Assembly: GCA_031769625.1 (NCBI GenBank)
Contig: JAUIMM010000001.1
Coordinates: forward strand, 2,046,001 to 2,110,000
DNA length: 64,000 nt
Direction: 5' to 3'
Origin: Taudactylus pleione
Taxonomy: Eukaryota > Chordata > Amphibia > Anura > Myobatrachidae
In this document: positions 22,431 to 34,512 of the stretch, in pieces
How positions within the stretch are numbered: the stretch's first letter is position 1
Layout of the letters: the number at the start of each line of letters is the position of its first letter
The notes under the pieces: generated by a model
What the model was told of the DNA's origin: nothing
Databases searched by the model: none
What the model saw: the letters and a program-made list of their open reading frames with translations, nothing else
Position numbers and translations under genes: made by a program

Positions 22431-24550
22431 TGAACCCGATTGTTCAGCTCGACCAGCTATTTATTCTAGTTTCAAACTCCAATCATGTTGGTATCCCATG
22501 TCACATGGTATCCCCATCCAATAGGGGATAGCCCTCATCAGTAGTCACATGTATTATCACATGATTCATGCAGTGAGTCATAGAACCTACTGCCGATCAT
22601 GTGATCGGAATTACGGCCAATAGGAAAGGGGGTGTGTTCATTCATCTGTGTTGTAAACACATTACTAAAATGAGCCGTCCGTCTAGTAACTGGGAGGTAA
22701 ACAGTGATGTTCGATTTAAAACTTATTAGTGTCAATAGAAAAACGAGGCATAGACATATTACTGCCAATCATATAAACATATTGCTGAAACGAGCAGTCC
22801 ATAAGGTAACTGGTAAGTGGACATTGATAATCAATTAAAACCTCTAAATATCAATAAAGAGGTGAGTCATAAACATTGCTGCCGATCGTATGATCGAAAT
22901 ACCAGCCAATAGGAAGGGGGGTATGTTCATTCATCTGTTTTATAAATAGATTGCTAAAACGAGTCATTCGTTTAATAATTAGTAAGTGGGCAATAATTTT
23001 CGGTTTAAAACCCATAAATATCATTAGGGATCTATATATTTATGATTGAAAAAGCACAAAATATAAACATAACATTAAAAATAGGAGAATTTATTTATTG
23101 GTGTGTTGCAAGTGATCAATGTGATACTTATATGATTCCCTTGATAAATATAAACAAGAAGAAGGGATAAATAAGTGGGATGTAAATAAAATTATCATAT
23201 TATGGATGTGTTGATAAAAGTGCAAGCTTGAGTGAGGTAGTCATTAGTGAGGAAAAATAGTGACAAAATGATAAAAAATAATTGTGAAAAGAAAAAAAGG
23301 AGGGGAAATGTAAAAATAAGAAATAAATTATATGTGATACAGAGACTGCTTTATTTCTTGAATCAATTACTCAATTGTATAGTAGTATACAATTAAATTC
23401 TATCCATATAGACTCAATGGTGCTTGTTAAATGCATCATAATAAATCATTGCTGTACAATCAATGTTTACATACTATCTCATTGAATTGTGTTCATACCA
23501 TATGATATTATGGGTGATAGTTCATAATGAGCCACTTCTAATGTTAGCAATGTCCCCAATCTCCTATATTATAGGGATGGTATCCATGATCTTTAAGAAT
23601 TGAAGGGAGTCATTCACATAATATTATAGGTGGTAAAGCAGGAATAACAACTTCCTTCTTAATGGTAATGATGTCCCTAATTCACCATGTTGGAAAGATA
23701 ATATATAAATGGTTTTAAAAAATGAAAGAAATGGGGCATAGCTGTTTGCTTCATTTAGCCCTCCCGGGTACAAGCTGTTCATTAGGAAGATCATTTTAGT
23801 TTCCCATTTCAACAACTCACGATCCAAGTCTCCTCCTCTATTAATATTCTGCTCCTATATATTCCCCCACACAATGAACCTCAGTGTATTACATGAGTGT
23901 GTTACAATGAGATTGATACTACCCATTTGATAATAGATCAGTATAAGAACACAGTGATAACCCGGTGTTAAGGCTGATAAACCACCATTATAAAGAATTC
24001 CCTACTTACAACTAACAGGGGATTTATATATGAATTTCCCCCTCTAATAAATTTGGTGTGTCAATACTATTATATTGGATGCAATATTTACTCATGCCGC
24101 TGGTATACATAGCATCTATAATAGATAGGAACAATTTGTAATCTTGACATATATATATGATTAATTGATTTATTAACCTTTATAGTCATTTAGGTGTAGT
24201 TACACCCCACGCAAAAATACATCAGTGGATCTGCCTCCATTTTTATGTATATGTGTGTTTTGTTTGATATCAATTTTAATCCTTATATTTCACTGTTTAT
24301 TCCCTTTCTAAAAGGATAGATCTATTTTAGGTATATTTTATTTAATATTTAATTCTATTTATGTGCCCACCACCAACAACTCCTTATCCCTTTTCTAAAT
24401 ATATGCTCTTACTTAGTTGATTAGGGCTGCACCCCCATCATTTTATGAACTATTGAGTTAAGATTATATAGGGGTTCATAACCAATATTAGTAGTGTGCA
24501 GATACCTTCCCCTCTTCCTTTTCTCCTTTTTTTTCATCCCTGAGAGTTAT

Positions 24551-25395
24551 GCCAGATGGGGGAGGCTGGAGCTTCCCTTTTTACCCCTCCCCCACCCCTA
24601 GGGGTGTGCTTTCCCTATGCAGCCATTAAGCCCCAAGCAGATCCTCCCTTCTTTCCTCCCCCTCCTAGACCCTGAGCAGCTATTTTATAACATTGCCTGC
24701 CCCAGCATTGGAGAGAGAACCTGGGCTCCTGTCTCCTCTGATAGGCTGCTCCCACTTATCTCATTGCTCCTTCCTGCTGGTTAGGCTGGATTGTTGAGCT
24801 TATTTAGCCCACATTTTTCTGCATTGAGAGGTCGGTGTGTTTGTGAGTAAGTGTACGTTACTTGTGTGTCTGTACCTGCTGTTACTGGTCACTGAGAAAC
24901 ACCCCTTGCAGGGGCAGCTTGTGTATGTGTGTATATATATATACATGGGTCTCGAGAGGCCATCTTCTCCAGCAGCCTACACTATGCTCCTGCAGATAAG
25001 AATGGTCATAGTCTACTTTACTCTACAAGGCCTAACTTACCTAAATGATACAATGGCTAAGTGATATCAGGAGGTATACTATCAGGCATACCAGCTATGT
25101 GTGTTATACATACACTGCATAGCTGACTTTCACACAATATATTTGTGGACGGTTACCCTACCAGATATCTCTGGATAAGGTACTTATTTCCAGGTATCCC
25201 TGAGGGAGGTCCATACACTTATCCAGGGTATGTCTCGGGTACTCCATTTTATGCAGATTGGACTCCTCCCCCTCTAAAGACACTAGTATTGGTGACTGGT
25301 CCCCTTTGCAGCACAAGAGCATTCCCTCCCTTAAGGGGACAGCTTTGGGATGTCCCACAGTCTCCAATGTCCCCCATGGCATGAAAGAGAAAATA
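24551..25395. other. No gene seen; AT- and CT-rich spacer
   Basis: Short open frames only (up to 79 codons) with no recognisable domain or splice framework. A short (TA) run is at about 24932. Confidence 0.5.
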
Positions 25396-25772
25396 GGATT
25401 TTTGTTCTTACCTATAAAATCCTTTTCTCTGAGTCCATGTGGGACATGGGGTCGCACGACCTTACTCCACTGGCTGGTTAGGGGTTGGTTCTGGCACCTA
25501 TTCGGTCAAACGGTTCTACCCCTGCTTGTAACTGGTTCTGTGTGCCTGGTTCTTTCCTCCTCTCCTCCTACTCTCCCTGTCCTTGGCCTTTTGTTAGTAT
25601 TAACTGGATGCATGAGGCAGGGGGTGGGGTATAGGGGAGGAGGAGCCTGTGCTGCTGCTTTAAACTTAACTCTTTGGTGCCCAGGCTCCTCCAGCTCCAG
25701 CTATACCCAGGGGCTCTAGTGTCCCCCATATGGATTCAGAGAAAAGGATTTTACAGGTAAGAACAAAAATCC
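25396..25772. mobile_element. DNA transposon fragment with 43-bp inverted ends
   Basis: 25396-25438 and 25730-25772 are inverted copies with two mismatches, sharing GGATTTTTGTTCTTACCT and AAAATCCTTTTCTCTGA. The 290-bp interior has no domain. A non-autonomous element; the same end type is widespread in amphibian genomes as far as I recall. Confidence 0.8.
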
Positions 25773-26819
25773 AGTTTTAGTACCCACTATGATTTTATGT
25801 TGTGATCTAGTACTGGAGATCTTATGGATTCCATTTGCAAGATTGATGGGTGGCTGCTATATAGAACCAGTAAGAGATCGGGGCGAGGTGAGCTAATCGC
25901 TAGAATTGTTAGGAGCATAGCTAGTGCCACTAAAAGATACTGATTTTACACTTATTCTAGTGGCCTTAAAGATTCTGCTCTCAGGGTCATATCACGTGGA
26001 ACGTTTATCACCATCCTTCTTCCTGGTTATTGTAGAACCCTCCCACACTACAGAGCCCAATGGACGGACAGTGTTGTCATTCCAGATGTTATCTGTCATC
26101 CTAAATAGGACACAAAATGTAACTCCAACATCATTTCTCTGTAACATCACCTCTGCGAGTGACCTGTTTTACTACAGCTCTGTTCTCCTGCTTATGGGTA
26201 TTTGTGTTACAGAACATTTGCTGTTGGCTCCATGATATCAGTAAGATCTGTAGATACTTGCGAGCGGGTCTGAATCAGGCCCATTGTGCGGATATTAGGT
26301 GTGTAATGGATGCAATGTACAGCTCAGTGCAAGTTCACTTTATGTAAAAGGGCTTCTCTGTGTACATTTATTTTCCCAACCCAACCCACTTTCCAAAATA
26401 GCTATAATCGCCTAATAACCATAGTAATCACCTAATAACCATAGTAAGCACCTAATAACCAAAGCCCACAGCTGACCATTACCGGCTCTGCAGTGCTATA
26501 TGTCTGTCTCCACTGTGTATACATGTCAGAGACACTTTAAGGCTTGTTTACAATATGTGAGGTTCCTTTGCATTATCTATATGGCACAGTCATGGTGCTC
26601 TGACCACTTACACCATGACATAACACTGTTAGGTGGGCGCTGTCCCCAGACCTCAGCCTTGTCAGATCATGTCTACGCATCACAGGCTGGGTTTCAGCAA
26701 ATCCGTTCTGCCGGCTGCCGGCTGTGGTGTGACATGGTCCTTGTGGTTATACTGGTGCATCATGCGGTACATGGGCAGTTACATGCTGGGTGCAGAAACC
26801 ATTCTATAAAGATAAAACA

Positions 26820-26932
26820 GTGGAATTCTCAGAAGCCTGGCTACACATATACAGTAATAAGTGTCTCTATTGGGTGGAAGTGTTTAATGATGAACAGTGA
26901 GAAATCTGACTACTGTTATGTGTTGTCTGCAG
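26820..26932 (+). repeat. Flank of the acidic exon, duplicated downstream at 29658-29760
   Basis: The sequence from TGGAATTCTCAGAAGCCTGG to GAACAGTGAGA is found again at 29658-29760 with about 90% identity. The pair brackets the whole minisatellite complex. The upstream copy keeps the splice acceptor TTGTCTGCAG; in the downstream copy it is lost. Confidence 0.85.
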
Positions 26933-28707
26933 ACTCTGTGTATGTGGAGCCTCAGCTGAAACCCGATGAACACGGAAATGATACAACGGCGACAGAATCT
27001 GTGCCCGAGGAGGAGGATGGTGGTGATGATCCTTATTATGGTGGCGCTAATGGTGATGACAACAACACTCATGATGATGACAGCAACAACACTCATGATG
27101 ATGACGACAACAAAATCATGATGACGACAACAACAATACTCATGATGATGAAGACAACAATACTCATGATGATGATGACAACAATGCTCATGATGATGAT
27201 GATGACAACAAAGCTCATGATGATAATTAGAACAATTTCCATGATGATGATAACAACAATGCTCATGAGGATAATGACAACAATGCTCATGATGATGATG
27301 ATGATGACAATGCTCATGATGATGATAACAATATTGCTCATGATGATAATGACAACAATGCTCATGATAATGATGACAACAATGCTCATGATAATGATGA
27401 CAACAATGTTCATGATGATAATGACAACAATGCTCATGATAATGATGACAACAATGATCATGATGATAACAACAATGCTCATGAGGATAATGACAACAAT
27501 GCTCATGATGATGATGATGATGATGATGATGACAATGCTCATGATGATGATAACAATATTGCTCATGATGATAATGACAACAATGCTCATGATAATGATG
27601 ACAACAATGCTCATGATAATGATGACAACAATGCTCATGATGATAATGACAACAATGCTCATGATGATAATGACAACAATGCTCATGATGATAATGACAA
27701 CAATGCTCATGAGGATGATAACAATGCTCATGATGATGATGACAACAATGCTCATGATGATGATGACAACAATGCTCATGATGATGATGACAACAATGCT
27801 CATGATGATAATGACAAAAATGCTCATGATGATGATGACAACAATGCTCATGATGATGATGACAACAATGCTCATGAGGATAATTACAACAATGCTCATG
27901 AGGATAATGACAAAAATGCTCATGATAATGATGACAACAATGCTCATGATGATGATGACAACAAAGCTCATGATGATAATTAGAACAATTCTCATGATGA
28001 TGATGACAACAATGCTCATGAGGATGATGACAACAATGCTCATGATGATGATGAAGATGATGATGTCAATGCTCATGATAATGACAACAATATTGCTCAT
28101 GATGATAATGACAACAATGCTCATGATAATGACAACAATATTGCTCATGATGATAATGACAACAATGCTCATGATAATGATGACAACAATGCTCATGATA
28201 ATGATGACAACAATGCTCATGATAATGATGACAACAATGCTCATGATGATAATGACAACAATGCTTATAATGATGATGACAACAATGATCATGATGATGA
28301 TGACAACAATGCTCATGAGGATAATGACAACAATGCTCATGATGATGATGAAGATGATGACGACAATGCTCATGATGACAAAAATGCTCATGATGATGAT
28401 GACAACAATGCTCATGATGATGATGACAACAATGCTCATGAGGATAATGACAACAATGCTCATGATGATGATGAAGATGATGACGACAATGCTCATGATG
28501 ATGACAACAATGCTCATGAGGATGATGACAACATCAGTCATAATGATGATGACAACAATGCTCATGATAACAACAATGCTCATGATGACAATGACAACAA
28601 TGCTCATAATGATGATGACAACAATGCTTATAATGATGATGACAACAATGCTCATCCCACACCTGATACACAATGATCACTATACACAGGTCACACTGAT
28701 ATCATAA
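26933..28707 (+). CDS. Candidate alternative terminal exon (acidic tail running into minisatellite)
   Basis: The acceptor TGTTGTCTGCAG is in the right phase to follow exon 9 (G/AC). It encodes DSVYVEPQLKPDEH, then an acidic stretch (PEEEDGGDDP) and NNTHDDD units, all coding-like. At about 27112 the units slip to a second frame and the reading continues as TMLMMM-type repeats to a stop at 28705-28707, so the tail would be about 591 residues. The first 60 residues look like a genuine ancestral exon; the rest is probably repeat expansion. Whether it is used instead of exon 10 is unknown. Confidence 0.35.
27060..28676. repeat. Array 1 of 21-27-bp minisatellite (AACAATGCTCATGATGATGA)
   Basis: Units vary by multiples of three bases (extra GAT or AAT triplets), so one plus frame (TMLMMM) and one minus frame (SIVVIIIM) stay open for over 1.5 kb. 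In the original frame a unit reads NNAHDDDD, but a 1-base slip at about 27112 and TAG at about 27228 interrupt that reading. Confidence 0.93.
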
Positions 28708-28856
28708 ACCTGTTACACACTGATCACTATACACAGGTCACACTGACATCACACACATGATACACACTGATCACTATACACAGGTCACACTGACATCATA
28801 CACCTGATACACACTGATCACTATACACAGGTCACACTGACATCATACACCTGATA
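28677..28856. repeat. 47-bp tandem repeat, about 4 units, between the two arrays
   Basis: The unit contains CACTATACACAGGTCACACT and TGATACACACTGAT. It separates array 1 and array 2 and has a different base composition from both. Confidence 0.9.
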
Positions 28857-29655
28857 ATGCTCATGATGATGATGATGACAACAATGCTCATGATGATGAT
28901 GATGATGACAACAATGCTCATGATGATAACAATGCTCATAATGATGATGACAACAATGCTCATTATGATGATGATAACAATTCTCATGATTATGATGACA
29001 ACAATGCTCATGATGATAATGACAACAATTCTCATGATGATGATAACAATTCTCATGATGATGATGATAACAATGCTCATGATGATGATGATAACAATGC
29101 TCATGATGATGATAACAATTCTCATGATGATGATGATAACAATGCTCATGATGATAATGACAACAATGCTCGTGATAATGACAACTGCTCATGATGATAA
29201 TGACAACAATGGTCATGATGATGATGACAACAATGATCATGATGATGATGACAATAATGCTCATGATGATGATGATAACAATGCTCATGATGATGATGAC
29301 AACAATGCTCATGATGATGATGATAACAATGATGATGATGATGATGATAACAATGCTCATGATGATGATGACAACAATGCTCATGATGATAATGACAACA
29401 ATGCTCGTGATAATGACAACTGCTCATGATGATAATGACAACAATGGTCATGATGATGATGACAACAATGATCATGATGATGATGACAATAATGCTCATG
29501 ATGATGATGATAACAATGCTCATGATGATGATGACAACAATGCTCATGATGATGATGATAACAATGATGATGATGATGATGATGATAACAATGCTCATGA
29601 TGATGATGACAACAATGCTCATGATGATAACGACAACAATGCTCATGATGAAGAT
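28857..29655. repeat. Array 2 of the ATG/GAT minisatellite with a 235-bp higher-order duplication
   Basis: Same unit family as array 1. The marker CGTGATAATGACAACTGCTC occurs at 29171 and 29406, showing a 235-bp block duplicated inside the array. Confidence 0.9.
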
Positions 29656-29769
29656 GATGGAATTTTCAGAAGCCTGGCTACACATTTATAGTAATAAAGT
29701 TTGTTTATTGGGTGGAAGTGTTTAATGATGAACAGTGAGACATCTGAATACGGTTGCGTGTTGCTGTGG

Positions 29770-31010
29770 GACATGTATTATATAAATCATTACCTTTTTG
29801 GTAATTATGATTACTGCATAAAGACTAGTTTTAGTTCTGGTGTCAGAGTCTTGGTCACACTGTGTTGTGACCCCTGACCAGAACAAATGGGTATTGGGCC
29901 TGATTCAGAGTCAGCGGCGTTTGGGGGTGGATTTGTTAATGAGTATACCAATATAATTTTGAGCTATGTATGAACATATTTATTAGTGTGCACAAACCAC
30001 GGCCAATTGAACAAAAGTGAAAATTGTAACAATGTTGGTTGAGGAGTAGATACATAAAAATATATTTAAAAAATACAACAACTTCGAGGGGAATATGACT
30101 ATACACATAGCTGATTCTTTCCATTTAAATAAAGAACATCGCGCTAGCATAGAAATTTGTCCTTCCCTAAGAAATGTCGCACAAGACTGGGAACAAAATA
30201 CCATTAATTACTTAGGTGAATTTGATAAGGAAAAACTTAAGACACAAATAAAAGACACAGAGGTTTTTTATTCTTATTTATTTTAAACCACTTTATTTCT
30301 AATCTTTATCACCATTCTTTATAGTTTTTAAAACATCCTTGGCACAATTTATTATAAGAGATAAATAAAGGTTACACTAACTGTCCCTAGAGCGCACCAA
30401 TAGTTCTCATCCTTCATTTCTCTTTTTTCCTTCTTGATGCTGTAATACCACCTAGAGCGTCTTTAGATGCCACCACTGGTTGGTCGCCCCATCCAAACTT
30501 GCACCAGCCCTGTGGCAGGTTAAGACTTTCCGTCTGAGGGCCTGATTCACTACGAATCGCAATTCTACTTATACGCAGCTGCTAATATCAGCGGTGGTAT
30601 GCAAACAACTGCATTGGCATTGCGATCGCAGCATGACATAAGGACGCCAAAGAGGAGAGGATCAGTACCTAGAAGGTAACTGATGAGGTGATGCTTTGAG
30701 GTGTAAAGATCCAATATTAAAGTGAGCTGCTGTATATATTGGAGGATGGTCAATCCTCACAAACACATAGAAAGATAACAAGAAAGGAACAGCGCTCAGA
30801 ATACAAACATGTACATGAAAAATATATCACAATTTAATACCAAAAAATGATGATCAAATGCTCAAATAAATACACATATAAATGTAAAGATATAACTATA
30901 TCAGCACAATGAGAAGAAATATAAATAAAAGGATAAAAAGGTCACCCAACCCACATGGACAGGAATAATGTCCAGAATGTAGCAGTGATTTTAGGAGCAA
31001 ATATCCGGAT
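29770..31010. other. No gene seen; AT-rich DNA with repeat fragments
   Basis: GGCCTGATTCAGAGTC at about 29899 and GCCTGATTCACTACG at about 30541 look like single ends of the hairpin-MITE and a related family. A 63-codon open frame at 30095-30286 has no recognisable domain and may be a retroelement scrap. Confidence 0.45.
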
Positions 31011-31013
31011 TAA

Positions 31014-31562
31014 GGCCCTCATTCAGAGCCGTACGCTCTGAGCAGAGCGCACGCTCTGAATGAGGGCCGGGCTCCATTTTCATGGAGCGTCCTCCTGGAC
31101 GCTCGTATAGCTGTGGGTCACCACCCACAGGCTATACGAGCGTGCATTGTGATGGCCGCGATAGTCGAGACCATCGCGACCATCGAAATTGCGAGCCGGA
31201 GCCTGCGGTTGAGGTTTTCAACCGCAAGCTCCGGAGTGATTTTGGCTCTATCAGAGCCAAAATCACTCCCACTGACATCACTAGTGATGTCAGTGGGCCG
31301 GCTTCTGACGGGAGGCGTTCCCGTGGGAACGCCCCTGTCAGGGAGGCACGCCCCCGGCACGCCCACCAAAGGGGGCGTGCTGTCAATCAACATTGACAGC
31401 ACGCCCCCTTTGATCGGACACAACGAGCGAAGGACTTTCCTTCGCTCGTCGCGTCTGGTGCATGCGCACGACGGAGCTCCCTCCGTCGTGCGCATGCTCA
31501 GTCCATAACATCGACCCACTTGCGAGCGGACAGCCGCTCGCGAGTGGGTCTGAATCAGGCCC
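31014..31562. mobile_element. MITE built from about 12 consecutive stem-loops
   Basis: Ends GGCCCTCATTCAGAGC and GGGTCTGAATCAGGCC, flanked by TAA on both sides (31011-31013 and 31563-31565). Stem-loops lie end to end at about 31014-31068, 31071-31088, 31100-31142, 31151-31184, 31196-31234, 31233-31269, 31268-31297, 31305-31341, 31367-31412 (21-bp perfect arms), 31424-31448, 31460-31497 and 31515-31548. Nearly every base is in a local hairpin. No coding capacity. The 3-bp TAA duplication fits PIF/Harbinger. Confidence 0.88.
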
Positions 31563-31786
31563 TAAATTCCTTGTTCATGGAAAAGCTAATGGAGCTTTAT
31601 AAGAAAAATGTCCAGCATGAGTCTATAGTTACCAGTTCCAGTGTCCAAATGATATAATGGGGTCCTTTAGCAATGCTGGCGAAGCTTTTGCAATGTAAAT
31701 AGTCCGCTATGGCACAGGTCCGGTCCGCTGGTATTAAGGCAGCGGTCTGTGGCACCAATAGCAAGGTGTAGATACACTCCCGCTCA

Positions 31787-32150
31787 ATGTCGGACTGGGG
31801 CATGAAGGGCCCACCGGGGGAATGCAGCGATAGGGGCCCATACTTAGGGGTGTGGCCAGCCTCCAAAGAGGCGTGGCTAACCATTAGAGAGTGCATGGAC
31901 TGGGCCCCTTAAAAATGTACATATAGTAAATACTGCTGGTGCATGCATGATAATGTACCAGATTAATAGTAGTAATGCATTGTAGAAAATACACCATAGT
32001 ACTGTGCAGTATAATGCAACATACTGTATGTATAATGCATAGTTCAAGTTCACAGTCTTGAACCTGATCCCTAAAGGAGGGGGTGGGCCCTCAGGCAGTG
32101 GGGCCCACCGGGGGATTTCCCTGTACCCCTGTGGGCCAGTGCAACCCTGC
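31787..32150. mobile_element. Non-autonomous element with GGACTGG / CCAGTGC ends
   Basis: TCGGACTGGGGCATGAAGGG near the left and CTGTGGGCCAGTGCAACC near the right are imperfectly inverted; GGGCCCACCGGGGG occurs near both ends. Relative of the repeat at 9990-10340. Confidence 0.55.
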
Positions 32151-33106
32151 TCCTGCTTGATAATCTGTAGTGGAGGGTGAGTCAGCCAGCCCCTGACATA
32201 AGGATACCCACTTCCCCTTACATCAGTATACGAGGGCAACATAGCAAAACAATCGGTAACATCGGATCCATGCGCAGACTTGCACACACCCTGACCTTAC
32301 TCAGAAATTGCTAAGAGCCACGCTCGCTATCAGTGCTTTGTCTGCTTATGGCCACACAGTGAATAATTTATGCACGCCCCTGCAACGGCGTTGATACGCA
32401 CTGGCATGCCTGCTTTCGCCCAACCACCCACAAATGGCACTTCCTGTCAATCACTCTGCTCTGGGTCTGTGCAGCCTCTGCAATCGCAGTCCCGATCTCA
32501 ATAGCTATTTCGCGCACTGCAATGCATACGCATGCGCAGAATGCAACAATCGGACGACAGCATGCGTATCAGCAACTGCGTTCATTGCTGAATTGGTCCT
32601 TAACTATGGCCTCCAGTGTGCACGATTTCAGCATCTGTGTACACAAACACATCAGCGACGCACCCATAACACGCCCATCCGTGTGTCTGCTTATCCACCT
32701 CCCAGTGGACGCCCAGGTACACCCAGTACTTTTCCGAGACATCTTTGATACTTTGCATCTCAATGTCAGAAGCGCCAGTATGCAAGCACAGTGTAACGTG
32801 TGCGCCATGGAGGTACTTAGGGATTTTCGCACACACGCCATAGCAAAAAGTCACTTAACTCTGCGAACATCGGCCTAGTCTGTGGCTCTACGAGCTGCAG
32901 TAAACCAAAAAAAAACCCCATACATTTTAAACTCCTTTTCTTGTTCCTGTAACAGGTTCACATGGATCTGATTTTTTATATATTATTTATAATTCATGGT
33001 ATTTACTTATTTAATTGTTGATTTTTTAGATTGTGCTAATTTTTACATTTATCTATAAATGTAAATAAACCTATGAATGTTGGTATTCTCACAGCCAGGG
33101 CACTCT
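32150..33106. other. No gene seen; fragments of dispersed repeats
   Basis: CG-rich repeat DNA at 32350-32880 with GCATACGCATGCGCAG-type inverted pieces. 32969-33062 (TTTTTATATATTATTTATAATT... to ...TTTTTACATTTATCTAT) recurs at 37030-37115 with a few changes, so it is an interspersed repeat tail. Confidence 0.5.
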
Positions 33107-33373
33107 GGGCCTGATTCTGACCTGCTCGCGAGCGCTATAGAGCCAAAATCACTCCAGGGCTTGCGGCAGCGAGACCCTACCGCAGGGTCTTGTCGCAAGC
33201 CCGATGGTTGCGATGGTCTTGACCATCGAGACCATCATCATGGACGCTTGCTATAGCTGTGGGTTGTAACCCACAGCTATGCGAGCGCCCAAGAGACCGC
33301 TCCAAGTTGAGGTAGGAGGGCCCTGATTCAGAGCGAGTGCTCTGGACAGAGCATCTGGCTCTGAATCAGGCCC
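33107..33373. mobile_element. Shorter member of the multi-hairpin MITE family
   Basis: Ends GGGCCTGATTCTGA and TCTGAATCAGGCCC, flanked by TCT on both sides. Internal stem-loops include TAGCTGTGGGTT/AACCCACAGCTA at about 33253-33282 and GCTTGCGGCAG/TTGTCGCAAGC at about 33160-33201. Same hairpin content as 31014-31562 with segments missing. Confidence 0.8.
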
Positions 33374-34089
33374 TCTTTCTACTTGTTCTCTCCTTGGCTT
33401 ACCCATATCACCTGTGCACCTTTTGTCTGCAAGCCCTGTCAGTGACTCTGATACTGTATGCTCGCCCTTAGGTTGGGAAAAGCATCATCAAGTACCAAAC
33501 TGCCTTCCTGTTCCCACAACCTACCACCAGGCAGTGGGTTGACCATTCCTTGCACTGTGTCTGGGACCAGTTTAAAAGGGGGCCCGTGTGCAGTTTCTCC
33601 TCTCTCGCAGTAGACTCTGGCTCTACGGAATCTATTGCACATGTGCAGGTCTCCGGAAACATGCCGCCCACGCCATGTTCTCGATGACTTCTATACTGCA
33701 CAGGAGCAAATCACCAGGAAAATGGCCTTTGCACCATCTTCGAAATGAATTATGAAGCGCTAACATGGGACACCGGGGAGGTAAGCATAATATTTGGGCA
33801 GAGGGTGTGCGGGCATTGGCCACCCTGCACCTATTATAGATACACCATTGCCCGTGTCCTGCCTAGTCTGTTTTATTGTTATGGCATGTGTTGTTCCAAG
33901 ATATGTCAATTTACATTGTATCGTACTTAGGATATGTTAAGTACCAATCTTACTATGTATGTTCCCTATAAGGTCCCACGGACACTTTGGGCCTTATTAG
34001 AGTTGCACACAATTCCGTCTGCAGGTGGATCTTGAGATTTTTAGCCAGCTGTACAGGCCTCGGAGCCTGCATACGCAATTTACAGAAAT

Positions 34090-34480
34090 CACAGGCCACT
34101 TAGTTGTACGGGATGCAGTCAGGAAGCCGACGGTCGAAATGCTGACCGCCGGCTTCCTGACTGTCAAATCGCTGCAGGGTACAAATGACAGGCATCCAGA
34201 TCCCGACGCCTGTTATTAGACCTACGCCGGGAGCCAGACGCCTGACATACCGAACAAAGGTAAGCCGGGCGCGGACAACTGCGCGGGGGGGGTTAAGTTT
34301 CAGGGCTCCCGGGGGGACTTAGGGTTAGGCACCCCTAAGGGAGGGTTAGGGGGGGAGTAGGGTTAGGGTTACTTACCGAAATCCGCGGTCGGGATCTTCA
34401 CCCATGCCGGGCTTCTAGCGTCGGGATTTGAACCAGCGCGGTAATACATACTGATTCCGGTTGTACGGATTTCATTTGTA
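34090..34480. repeat. Dispersed repeat (GCCGGCTTCCTGACTG type) with TTAGGG-like interior
   Basis: An inverted pair CAGTCAGGAAGCCG/CGGCTTCCTGACTG opens it (34117-34162). Blocks such as ATCCCGACGCC and ACTTACCG recall the repeat that surrounds the intron 4 minisatellite (11350-12000). GGGTTAGGG-like bits near 34320-34370 are part of it. Confidence 0.5.
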
Positions 34481-34512
34481 TCTCTCTCCCCCCCCTCCCC
34501 TCCTGCTTACCT

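Larger units (their letters stand above)
20746..24550. mobile_element. 3.8-kb element with about 570-bp inverted repeats and 14-bp direct flanks
   Basis: 20760-21330 is the inverted complement of 23842-24403 at high identity. The whole is bracketed by identical TCCCTGAGAGTTAT at 20746-20759 and 24537-24550, a plausible target site duplication. The interior is AT-rich with no open frame above about 76 codons and a degenerate hammerhead-like motif on the minus strand (22394-22430). A variable-length target duplication suggests a retrotransposition mechanism, for example a Penelope-like derivative; this is inference. A second element is nested at 21612-22017. Confidence 0.65.

Noticed and set aside
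25258..25719. 153-codon plus-strand frame
   Set aside because: Overlaps a non-autonomous DNA element with inverted ends; no domain and low-complexity hydrophobic content.
27093..28673. 526-codon minus-strand frame of SIVVIIIM repeats
   Set aside because: Reverse complement of the ATG/GAT minisatellite; hydrophobic only because of repeat composition, no start context or partner exons.
34319..34375. TTAGGG-like stretch as interstitial telomere
   Set aside because: Too short and imperfect, and embedded in a dispersed repeat.
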